Assembly: GCA_963971535.1 (NCBI GenBank)
Contig: OZ020598.1
Coordinates: 84,582,314 to 84,646,313, forward strand
DNA from: Notolepis coatsorum
Lineage: Eukaryota > Chordata > Actinopteri > Aulopiformes > Paralepididae
Length of the DNA stretch: 64,000 bases
Direction: 5' to 3'
This document shows positions 54,745 through 64,000 of this stretch, piece after piece. The notes under the pieces were generated by a model, which had not been told where the DNA came from, searched no databases, and saw nothing but the letters and a program-made list of their open reading frames with translations. Within the stretch, counting starts at the first letter, position 1. Every line of letters begins with the position of its first letter. Made by a program: the position numbers and the translations under genes.

Positions 54745-56415
54745 GGTCTGTTCTGGCCTGGTATCAGATAGGAGTATCGTTATGGTCTGGTATCAGATAG
54801 GAGTATTGTTATGGCCTGGTATCAGATAGTATTGTTATGGTCTGGTATCAGATAGGAGTATCATTATGGCCTGGTATCAGATATGAGTATCGATATGGCC
54901 TGGTATCAGATAGGAGTATCGTTATGGCCTGGTATCAGATAGTATTGTTATGGTCTGGTATCAGATAGGAGTATTGTTATGGTCTGGTATCAGATAGTAT
55001 TGTTATGGTCTGGTATCAGATACCGGTATCGTTATGGTCTGGTATCAGATAGGAGTATTCTTATGGCCTGGTATCAGATAGGAGTATTCTTATGGCCTGG
55101 TATCAGATAGGAGTATCATTATGGCCTGGTATCAGATAGGAGTATTCTTATGGCCTGGTATCAGATAGGAGTATCATTATGGCCTGGTATCAGATGGCAG
55201 TATCGTTATGGTGGTATCAGATAGGAGTATCTTTATGGCCTGGTATCAGATAGGAGTATCGTTATGGCCTGGTATCAGATAAGAGTATCATTATGGCCTG
55301 GTATCAGATAGGAGTATTGTTCTGGCCTGGTATCAGATATCAGTATTGTTATGGCCTGGTATCAGATAGTATCGTTAGGGCCTGGTATCAGATAGGAGTA
55401 TCGTTATGGCCTGGTATCAGATAGGAGTATCATTATGGCCTGGTATCAGATGGCAGTATCGTTATGGTGGTATCAGATAGGAGTATCTTTATGGCCTGGT
55501 ATCAGATAGGAGTATCGTTATGGCCTGGTATCAGATAAGAGTATCATTATGGCCTGGTATCAGATAGGAGTATTGTTCTGGCCTGGTATCAGATATCAGT
55601 ATTGTTATGGCCTGGTATCAGATAGTATCGTTAGGGCCTGGTATCAGATAGGAGTATCGTTATGGTCTGGTATCAGATAGGAGTATCGTTATGGCCTGAT
55701 ATCAGATAAGAGTATCATTATGGTCTGGTATCAGATAGGAGTATCGTTATGGTCTGGTATCAGATAAGAGTATCATTATGGTCTGGTATCAGATAGGAGT
55801 ATCTTTATGGTCTGGTATCAGATAGGAGTATCGTTATGGCCTGATATCAGATAAGAGTATTGTTATGGCCTGATATCAGATAAGAGTATCATTATGGTCT
55901 GGTATCAGATAGGAGTATCGTTATGGCCTGATATCAGATAAGAGTATCGTTATGGTGTGGTATCAGATAGGAGTATCGTTATGGTCTGGTATCAGATAGG
56001 AGTATCGTTATGGCCTGGTATCAGATAAGAGTATCATTATGGTCTGGTATCAGATAGGAGTATTGTTCTGGCCTGGTATCAGATATCAGTATTGTTATGG
56101 CCTGGTATCAGATAGTATCGTTAGGGGCTGGTATCAGATAAGAGTATCGTTATGGTCTGGTATCAGATAAGAGTATCGTTATGGTCTGGTATCAGATAGG
56201 AGTATCGTTATGGCCGGATATCAGATAAGAGTATTGTTATGGCCTGGTATCAGATAGGAGTATCGTTATGGTCTGGTATCAGATAGGAGTATCGGTATGG
56301 CCTGGTATCAGATATCAGTATTGTTATGGTCTGGTATCAGATAGGAGTATCGGTATGGCCTGGTATCAGATAGGAGTATCGGTATGGCCTGGTATCAGAT
56401 AGGAGTATCGTTATC
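54745..56415. repeat. 29-bp minisatellite with a 256-bp duplication
   Basis: About 58 units of GGTATCAGATAGGAGTATCG then TTATGGCCT, with shorter 22-bp units. The block starting CAGATGGCAG at 55191 recurs with the same variant order at 55447, an offset of 256 bp. Confidence 0.95.
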
Positions 56416-56439
56416 GCTGCATCCAGAACAACAAACAGC

Positions 56440-58440
56440 CTTGGACTTGGGAGTATAAAGTTTTTATTTCATTTTCAGATGCAAGTATATGAAACATGTT
56501 AGAGGATAAATATTTACAATAAAACTTGCATAACAAAAAAACGAAAGCAGAAAATGCAAAAACTCATCCAACAAGAAATGGTACAACAGAGGGGGTAGCA
56601 TGGAATGCTAGCAGTCTATCTGAAGAACGATGATTGTCAACCAAAAATAAAATAAAATAAAAAATAAAATGCAAACTCAGTGAACAAAATCTCACACAAT
56701 TTGTGGGCTTTCACTCAAAACCAAATAAAAAACTGAAATTTTAGAAGATAAAAAAAAAAGACACTAAACATTGTTCTTCTTAGATTCTCTTAAAACCAGT
56801 GATATAGTGTTGTTGTTGTTGTTGTTGTTGTTATGCCAGAGCCGTGCTGGTGCACTGCCTTACAGAATAGTTGCCTGCCTGGCGCGAGGTGACGTCACCA
56901 TCTGAAGGGTTGGACTTGGGGGGAGAGCTCGCAATATTAGCATGTCATTTATCTACACAAACTATACATCCAGATGGCTTGGACCTCATGGTACACATTC
57001 CCCAGGTGCACATTTTTGAAAACGTCTCAATTTTAATATATATATACAGTACAATTTCCCACGCAGACAATCCAATTCACTACAAACTTTTTCGAAGGTG
57101 CACGGCCCTGATAATTACGTGGTTCAAGGCTCCCAGTTACGAATCCATACATTTGCCTTAAAACAAAAAATGTAGACTGCGATGTGTATTGGTATGACGG
57201 GAGTACGATGAGTCCTGAGGAGATGTACTGATTAGAACATTATTCCTAGTCTCTCATCTGAAATCAAAAGACAAACCTATATGCAGCAAAGGCATTTCAA
57301 AAATATATATTATTAAACAATAGCCACGATGATCAGCGGACTTCCCCATCCAGCACAAGTATAGCTGAACCACAAGCTGACACTCACTGCAAGTTAGACC
57401 GTACGGCTACTGTCACTCCACTATGTCTCCAAACCAGTGTGCAGAAGCCCAGGATGTAGGCCTGAGGTGACGACACACGTCTCCTGTCGATTTATTATTA
57501 GTTCTATTAAGTTTTGCAACGTTGTTTGTTTTACGGGTATCGTTGTTACATTTAATTTACTATCATACACGAGTCCTCCCAGCTCTAGCGATGAAAAATA
57601 GAAACTAAGCACATTTCACAGTAGTATATTTTTCTTTTTCCTTTTTTTTTCTCTTGATTTTTTGTTAAATACATACACAGAACAAGACACATGGCTTCCA
57701 TAATGAATAAATTCTTGCTGGTGGTGCAGTCAGTCACAAAACAAGCAGGTCCACCATTAGACCTCCGTCCGTCCTCCTGATCGCACCAAGAAATGAGCCA
57801 ATGGGCGACTTCAAAGTAAATGGGGGCCTTTATTACGTCACCGGTGGGGAGCGGAGCAACGCTGCACAATCAAGTGTTCCATTCAGAGTAAATCACTGCA
57901 GACCCTCCACCTTCAATACAAGTTATATGTGAAGAATAATGTACTTTCTGCACCCAACACACCCATTCACAACCTTTCAACCCGTTCCTCTGTCAACAAA
58001 CTAGAGCGGGAAAAGGGAGGGGAAGGAAACGGAGCAGTCATCCATAAGTCAAACTCAAACAATCCATAAAACCAGGAGATAAAGCGGTACATACTTCAAA
58101 AGGAAAAGCCTATACGTTTGCAAATAAGTTTCCATGAATGATCCTTTTCTTCTCAGAGGTGATTCCTTGTTGAGCCGCTTCTCTTTATTATTAATAACAA
58201 ACTCCCCGACTCTATGACAGGCTGTAGCCAAGGACTTCTCTGCTGGTCTCTGTACAGGGAGCGCAGTGGAAGGGTCCAGGGTGGGAGAGGGGGTGGCCTT
58301 GGGTGGGCCAAAGCTGTCCAGGATAGGGGTGGGGGTGGGTACTGGGGGTACTGAGGGGGCGGGGACCAGGGACGATGGGATGTGGGCCAGAGCAGAGGAC
58401 CTGGATAGAAGGGGCTCCAGGGGCTTGAACCTCACTGGCA
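56440..58440 (-). other. rmnd5b: probable rmnd5b 3' UTR
   Basis: About 2 kb of repeat-poor sequence between the rmnd5b stop codon and a minus-strand poly-A signal. No frame in it has family likeness. An earlier minus-strand AATAAA near 58192 could give a shorter form. Confidence 0.5.
56463..56468 (-). terminator. rmnd5b: candidate rmnd5b poly-A signal
   Basis: AATAAA on the minus strand, followed by GT-rich text (TGTTTGTTGTTCTGG) 30 bases downstream. It lies just before the minisatellite. Confidence 0.5.
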
Positions 58441-58504
58441 TCAAAAGAAGATCTGCTTGGCATCTGAGGGGTTCTGCTCCATGGGGCAGTATGGGCATTT
58501 CAGC
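58441..58504 (-). CDS. rmnd5b: rmnd5b terminal coding exon
   Basis: Acceptor CCTCAG before 58504. It encodes [20 protein letters not shown] and TGA at 58443-58441, completing the second zinc-ligand pair and the family's C-terminus. Confidence 0.93.
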
Positions 58505-61500
58505 CTGAGGAGAGAACATGTTAGAACCATGTTAGAACCGTAGTCGGGTAACGTTACTTTAGATCAGGGGTGCCCAACCTTTTTTGAACCAAGATCTACT
58601 TTTTTATTTACCACCTAGCCCGAGAGCTACCAGCCAAAATTGTATATTGTAAGCAGTCATTTGAGGCTTTATAAAAGCAGCATAATGAACACAAATATGT
58701 CAGTGACGAGTCCGACCTCATCTTAAATAACAAACAGCATTGCTTGTTGTAGTTAACAAGGAGAGGAAGAGTTGATTTAGCAAAAAAAAAAAAAATTTTT
58801 TTTTTTTTTAATCAAATTTTATTAACACTTTGACTGCCTAAAAACGCTTTACAGCGTCATTGCTGGCGATGCTAAAGTTGCCGGGGGACGCTGTACAGCG
58901 TCCTTATATCAATATTTCAAAAATCTGCGATCTGATCCATAATGTCCCTCCGCTGGTCTGAGAACCACCAGCAGGACCCACTGAGCTCTCTGGCGGTTCA
59001 GGAGCGCCATCTGGTGGCCGATCGCGCAACCGCTTAACAGGAAGCACAGTGGAGGTTGTGCTACATGTCCGTATTGCTTCCGGCCACTCGGGATAGGTTC
59101 CGGCATTCTAGCTCGTCACTCTACATAGCGATCGATTGCCAATAACTCGATAAACAACATGATTTGGACGTATATACCATTATACAAGCTGGAGATGGAC
59201 CGGGTAATAATATATCCCATAATGATAAAATTTCTACTCGACGATGATCGCCCAACGGCGCGCGGAGACTGGGGTGAGTTTCAGCGTGTAACGTTACCAT
59301 CTTCGATACTAACTGCTTTTATCAACATTTGACCCACATTAGATGATTGGTATAACGCTGCCCACGGAATTATAAACGCCCCCTCGCCCATCCGGTCAAC
59401 ATCAGATGACGTGTAGTAACTTCTAGAAGTACGTCTAGTTGGAATTTTTTATATCGCGCTGATTGCCATCAAACTGTATTTCATCATCAATATAATGCAT
59501 TTGGGGCTATATATCACGTTCTGGAGAAAGTTGCAGAAAGAGATGAAAACATACTTATACATTAGACCATACTTTACTATGAATATGTGAATGAAAAAGT
59601 TTAACGTTGCTACACAATGAACAATACATATAGGACTTTGAATGGGCCCTAATAATGGCAATGTAGCAATAGAATTTAAAAAGTTATAGCCCTGCAAAGA
59701 AGGGGACTTTCTCCATAGACAAATAGCGCTGGCAATCTATGGTATATCATTAATTTAACCCATGGCAGCCAAAGTGTCAAGATCTACTTGAAATCAGCCC
59801 GCGATCTACCTGTCGATCGCGATCGACTGGTTGGGCACCGCTGCTTTAGATTAATTAAGCAAATTGATTCATTAACACCATCTTATTGCTTGTAATAATT
59901 TTGAACAGCTTGTTTAGGGTTGTTAATAGGGATGCACCGAATGGGAAATTCTTGGCCGAAACCGATACCGAAAATAGGAAACAGTTGGCCGAAAACCGAA
60001 TGCTGAAAGGCCGAAAATTTATATATATATATAATGTATTTTTCTTTTTTTTTCAGCTACCTGATTATGGCAAAAGACACGATTATGGCAAAACTTAACT
60101 TAAATAATATTAATAATCACTATTATGGGCCCATAAAACATTTATTCAGCACTTTTGAATGCATACATTAATTCCAGACTGACATTTTCTCTTTGCATAC
60201 AACAAAATGTGCATTAAAGTCAAGTGCATTTTCTTTTCTCTGTAGGATAACTACAACAAAGTGCATTCAGAACAAAGCCACAGTGCTTTAAAACTGCATA
60301 ACGATCTGCATAAAAACACACACACCGGACTGTTGTATTTACTACATCTCCCATGACTCTTAGCGGGGGATGACGTAGCTTACGAGAGACGGGTCAAAGA
60401 GGAATGGAAGAGTTAGCTAGCTTAACGCTAACGTTAGTTCAAAAGGTTTTAACCGCGACGGGAATATAGTAATGGCGAGGATATAAAGCATGTTAAAGAC
60501 GCATTTATTGGATGCGTTGCTCGCAGAGTTTATAAAAACAGCGCGACTCCCAAGAGGAGTTAGTTATCACAGGCTGCAGAACGCAGGAAGAGCTGCCACG
60601 CTGCTCACGTTACACATTTGATTACGTCATCACAACAACACTTTAGGTTACGAACGTTACGTAACCCTGTTCTTTGACATTCGTGATATATTTTCGGTGC
60701 TAAAACCCTTTCGGCCGAAAGCCGAAAGAGCCTATTAACCTATTATTTAAGACCTTTTTAAGGTCTAATATTTTGATTATTATTAATAAATCAAATGTAA
60801 GACTTTAAAGAAATGTAAGAAGTGAAGACCCCGCAGGAACCCTGTAATATTTTTTTAAGTAATACACACCAACATAACATCTTCTCCAGAGTCAGACAAG
60901 AAGATAGATACCAATTTCCTCTCTGTGTTCAGTTGAAAGCTATCCGGCTGCAAGCTAGCCTAGCTTAGCACAAATAAATGTAAGTGGATACGGACCAGCT
61001 AGCCTAGCTGTTGGCCAAAAACACCTCTCGCAGAGTTTTAAGCTAGGCTGGTGGTATCCACTTCCATTCATTTGTGCTAAGCTAGGCTAGCTTGCAGCCC
61101 GATAGCTTTCTACTAAACACACAGAGAGGAAAATGGTATCTATTTTCTTGTCTGACTCTGGAGAAGACGGTAAAAGCGCATTTCACATAATGTTGGCGCG
61201 TTCCTTTAAATTAATCACGTTGTGGTGCCGACTTACTTCCCAGCGTTGGTAAGTTTGTTGAGGGCGTCTCTGGAGATGACGTGGCCACAGATGAGCTTCA
61301 TGGGAGGGTTGCTTTCTGAGGTCTGCTGCCGGAGGATGGGGCAGGCGAACACGGAGTGGTACCAGCACTTCTTCCCCAGGTCGATCTCAATCTGCAGCCA
61401 CACAGAACAAGACGGCTCGGAGTCAAGCGGCTTTGAGGGATACGGTGGATCATTCATTCATTCAACCTTTATTTCAACTCCAAAGTTCATTGGGGACGAG

Positions 61501-62713
61501 CCCTTATTTCCAATGATGTTGAGCTTACAAACATAATAATAAATACATGATAAATACAATAAATATACAATAAACAGTATCGCTAGGTAGTTTAGCACAA
61601 ATGAGTTATTCTGTGTGTTCAGTAGAAAGCTGGCTGTAAACTAGCCTAGCACAAATGAATGGAAGCGGATACGGACCACTGGCCTAGCTGTGGGTCTCTC
61701 CCTCACCTCTGCCGGAGTTTTAAGCTAGGCTAGTGGTCCGTATCCGCTTCCATTAATTTGTGCTAAGCTAGGCTAGCTTACAGCCGGATGGCTTTCTACT
61801 GAACGCACGGAGAGGAAATTGCTATCCATCTTCTTATCGGACTCTGGAGAAGACTGTAATGTTCCTCTTTAAGTGGGATTCTAGCGGGTACCCCAGATAT
61901 TATATGATATGAATGAGCAGGTAAACACATTAAAATACAGAGGAACTTACAGGCAGCTCGTCCTTGTGTGTCCAGACACCGCTGCATTGTCTCTGTTCGA
62001 TCACCTGCTTGATGTTCATCAACACGGGCAGAGCCATGCAGCCTGACGCAAAACTACCAAGAGACACATGAGGACACATGAGGACACGCGACCAATGGAA
62101 ACATACAGAGCACATAGCAGAGGTGGGAGGAGGTCACAGGCAAGTTCCAAGTCTTAACCTTCAAGTCGTAAGTAAGTCCCAACTGACTGTATTAAGAATC
62201 AAGCGAGTCAAGTCATTGTTCAGATCAAGCAAGTCACAAGTCACCATGAAAGAAGAGTCTAAATCAAGGGGTACAATGAGACATGTCATGACAAAAATGC
62301 TGATGTTAGTTAGTTAGTTAGTTAGTCTCTACAAATAGTTATGGGTATCGGTAGGATTTGATCAATACCGATAACTATTGATACTGCTTATTGATACCAA
62401 TACTCTCAAGACATGTTGTGAAAATAATGATCAATACTACTTTTATATTAGTAGAGAGAGAGCGAGAGCGAGAGAGAGAGACAGGGGGAGAGGGTGAGAG
62501 AGATAAAGTGTGAATGTAAAAAGGAGCCTGTGTCCTTGCTGGCTGACCTGACGCTGAGAGGAGACTCCACGGAGAGGCCCAGCAGGGCGCAGGCGTCTCT
62601 GGTGAAGATGTTACAGATCTCTGCCCACTGGTTGGTCTCCAGCAGGCTGCGGTACGGAGAGTTGTCAATGCCGTGACGCAGATACACCAGACTGCCCATC
62701 AGGATCTGGATGT
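58441..62713 (-). CDS. rmnd5b: rmnd5b, RING-like subunit of the CTLH E3 ligase (C-terminal exons)
   Basis: Four exons (62548-62713, 61951-62053, 61237-61391, 58441-58504) join in phase to the last 162 residues, about 40 percent of the roughly 390-residue family. The conserved text recalled from RMND5B/Gid2 is [80 protein letters not shown] and [11 protein letters not shown]. The last three form the divergent RING that works with MAEA to recruit an E2 in the CTLH/GID ubiquitin ligase. [19 protein letters not shown] favours RMND5B over RMND5A. The final DAKQIFF is closer to RMND5A, but linkage to n4bp3 supports the B paralog. LisH, CTLH and start exons are expected beyond 64000. Confidence 0.92.
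58565..59843. mobile_element. hAT non-autonomous element, 1279 bp
   Basis: Termini CAGGGGTGCCCAACC and GGTTGGGCACCGCTG, with a perfect 8-bp duplication CTTTAGAT at 58557-58564 and 59844-59851. Both ends carry AGATCTACTT words. It lies in the last rmnd5b intron. Confidence 0.93.
58822..59780. mobile_element. probable element nested in the hAT element
   Basis: TTAACACTTTGACTGCC near 58822 pairs with GGCAGCCAAAGTGTCAA at about 59764-59780. The interior has an inverted GACGCTGTACAGCGTCC motif. The flanking duplication is unclear. Confidence 0.5.
59937..60705. mobile_element. hAT element, right end decayed
   Basis: The left terminus TAGGGATGCACCGAAT is followed by GGCCGAAACCGAT-type repeats. The right side has TTTTCGGTGC at 60691-60700 but lacks the CATCCCTA end. 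No transposase. Confidence 0.6.
60868..61205. mobile_element. TTAA-type foldback MITE, copy 2
   Basis: The right end GTTGGCGCGTTCCT abuts TTAA at 61206-61209. The arms share CTTCTCCAGAGTC, TAGATACCA, GCTAGCCTAGCTTAGCACAA with copy 1. The left terminus has decayed. The right end is about 30 bases from an rmnd5b splice donor. Confidence 0.75.
61237..61391 (-). CDS. rmnd5b: rmnd5b exon, second from the end (RING-like)
   Basis: Acceptor GGCTGCAG before 61391 and donor GGGAA|GTAAGT after 61237. It encodes [20 protein letters not shown] and [20 protein letters not shown], the first part of the RING-like domain. Confidence 0.94.
61605..61872. mobile_element. TTAA-type foldback MITE, copy 3 (partial)
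   Basis: GTGTTCAGTAGAAAGCTGGC pairs with the text before GGCTTTCTACTGAACGCACG. The copy ends ATGTTCCTCTTTAA. The left outer arm is missing. Confidence 0.7.
61951..62053 (-). CDS. rmnd5b: rmnd5b exon, third from the end
   Basis: Acceptor TTGGTAG before 62053 and donor GCCT|GTAAGT at 61951. It encodes [20 protein letters not shown] through HKDELP. Phases match both neighbours. Confidence 0.93.
62548..62713 (-). CDS. rmnd5b: rmnd5b exon, fourth from the end
   Basis: Minus acceptor CCCTGCAG before 62713 and donor GTCAG|GTCAGC at 62548. It encodes [20 protein letters not shown] to [10 protein letters not shown]. It starts one base into a codon and ends two bases into a codon. Confidence 0.92.
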
Positions 62714-62999
62714 CTGCAGGGACACAGGGCAGAGGACAGAGATGAGACCAGGGCTTACAATACATCGTTCCGACAACCATCCCGTTTCTCCTCTGTGTAT
62801 CCTTCCTAGCATAATGTCGTATAGTCCAATGTCTGTCTGTGTGCCGTCTCTGCATGATGTGAGATGTCCTCTGTCGTACCATGTGCGTTGTCCTGTTAGA
62901 ACGTGGATTGTCGTCTGTTCTTGCACAGATAAACAAGTTAAATTCTGATGTATGGCTACGTTGGTGAATAAAGTTATTCAGATTAGGAATCACTGACCT
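62714..62999. other. rmnd5b intron, unassigned
   Basis: No further rmnd5b exon can be recognised between 62714 and the window end. This stretch has no clear repeat. Confidence 0.4.
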
Positions 63000-63150
63000 C
63001 CACCACACCTCTACCTCTCTGACCACCACCACACCTCTACCTCTCTGACCTCCACCACACCTCTACCTCTCTGACCTCCTCCACCACCACACCTCTACCT
63101 CTCTGACCTCCTCCACCACCACACCTCTACCTCTCTGACCTCCTCCACCA
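63000..63150. repeat. about 33-bp minisatellite
   Basis: Four to five units of CCACACCTCTACCTCTCTGA then CCTCCTCCACCA. Confidence 0.85.
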
Positions 63151-63383
63151 CTAGATATATAACATTCAGCCACTAGATGTCGCACTAGAGCACCAGCATG
63201 TCCTTTATCCAATCAGGTGTATTCCAAGTGGGGAAATGTGAAGTAGAGAGGTGATACATGCATTTAAACATGTAAACAACCAGATAAATAATTTCATTAA
63301 TCAATATTTTTGGGGGGGGTGAAAGCAATAGTATTCTTGTTTAAACAGTATTACTCTATAAAGATGTTATCTATGGCACCTTT
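63150..63383. mobile_element. relative of the 25387 MITE, opposite orientation
   Basis: CATTCAGCCACTAGATGTCG, GAGCACCAGCATGTCCTTTA and the end ATCTATGGCACCTTT are complementary to parts of the element at 25387-25684. Confidence 0.65.
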
Positions 63384-63614
63384 CATTTGAAATCCTTAAC
63401 ACTTATAACAACACATTCCCTGAATGTTCCCTTTGTTGTCTGTCCACCAGAAACAACATGTTGAAGTACCGTCTAGGCGTCTAAAAGGTCAAGACAGCTG
63501 CTATTTCCTGCTGATGCTAGCGGTGTTCCCATTCCCAACGAGGCAATAGGTCAACTGTTTGGCGGTCAACAAAGCTGTTGTTACTTCGCGTCACTAAATG
63601 GTTCAACATTTAAC

Positions 63615-63966
63615 ATGACTGAAAACTTCAGTGAGCGATAAGTACTTATGATCATGACTGAAAACTTCAGTGAGCGATAAGTACTTATGATCATGACTGA
63701 AAACTTCAGTGAGCGATAAGTACTTATGATCATGACTGAAAACTTCAGTGAGCGATAAGTACTTATGATCATGACTGAAAACTTCAGTGAGCGATAAGTA
63801 CTTATGATCATGACTGAAAACTCCAGTGAGCGATAAGTACTTATGATCATGACTGAAAACTCCAGTGAGCGATAAGTACTTATGATCATGACTGAAAACT
63901 CCAGTGAGCGATAAGTACTTATGATCATGACTGAAAACTCCAGTGAGCGATAAGTACTTATGATCA
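63615..63966. repeat. 39-bp minisatellite, nearly perfect
   Basis: Nine units of ATGACTGAAAACTTCAGTGA then GCGATAAGTACTTATGATC. The first group has CTTCAG and the later ones CTCCAG, with no other differences. The 13-residue minus-strand repeat frame is a consequence of the period. Confidence 0.95.
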
Positions 63967-64000
63967 CTTCCTCTAATCGCGTTGCCACATGTTTCTCCAT

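Noticed and set aside
54745..56415. CRISPR-like array of 29-bp repeats
   Set aside because: Units are directly adjacent with no unique spacers, and the context is a vertebrate genome. It is a minisatellite.
57585..58519. Minus-strand frames of 83-154 codons near the rmnd5b stop
   Set aside because: They overlap the terminal exon and 3' UTR in other frames and have no family likeness.

Overview
This is a window of a teleost-fish nuclear genome. The evidence is spliced genes with GT-AG introns, vertebrate-specific protein families, and a repeat load typical of fish: L2-type LINEs with AAT tails, many short hAT and TTAA-flanked elements, Ty3/gypsy-like LTR elements, and very long (GT)n, (TATC)n and minisatellite arrays. 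Nothing prokaryotic is present.

Two host genes can be reconstructed. n4bp3 (NEDD4-binding protein 3, Fez1/LZTS family) runs on the + strand as nine coding exons between 5273 and 24695. The exon phases join to an open frame of about 619 codons with a PPPY WW-ligand motif and a long C-terminal coiled coil. rmnd5b (the RING-like subunit of the CTLH/GID E3 ubiquitin ligase) runs on the - strand. Its last four coding exons lie between 62713 and 58441, and its 5' exons lie beyond the right edge. The two genes point towards each other, so the roughly 30 kb between them is their shared 3' side.

Layout. 1-5239: end of a hAT element, a 41-bp minisatellite carrying a LINE tail, an L2-type LINE, and CTGT/CTGG, CA and GT microsatellites. 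5240-24695: n4bp3, whose introns hold hAT and TTAA-flanked elements, a SINE, a transposon with arms of about 0.7 kb, LINE fragments and several minisatellites, some lying directly against splice sites. 24696-31100: the probable n4bp3 3' UTR and a run of minisatellites. 32560-54590: a stack of transposons. An L2-type LINE is split by a DNA transposon. That transposon's internal minisatellite is split by gypsy-like element A. The 5' LTR of A is split by LTR element B. B is split by a hAT MITE. A short LTR element C sits separately in the same DNA transposon. 54745-56415: a 29-bp minisatellite. 56440-62713: 3' UTR and final exons of rmnd5b, with hAT and foldback elements in the introns. 62714-64000: upstream rmnd5b intron with short minisatellites.

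The most unusual content is the stack. Element A keeps a long open gag-protease frame with a SCAN-like capsid but has lost its reverse transcriptase. Element B has nearly identical 1.73-kb LTRs, a leader of about 4 kb and a Gag-like protein with two zinc knuckles, but no visible pol. I found no operon-like or otherwise clearly new host system. Exon limits come from splice sites, phase continuity and recalled family similarity, not from a database search.
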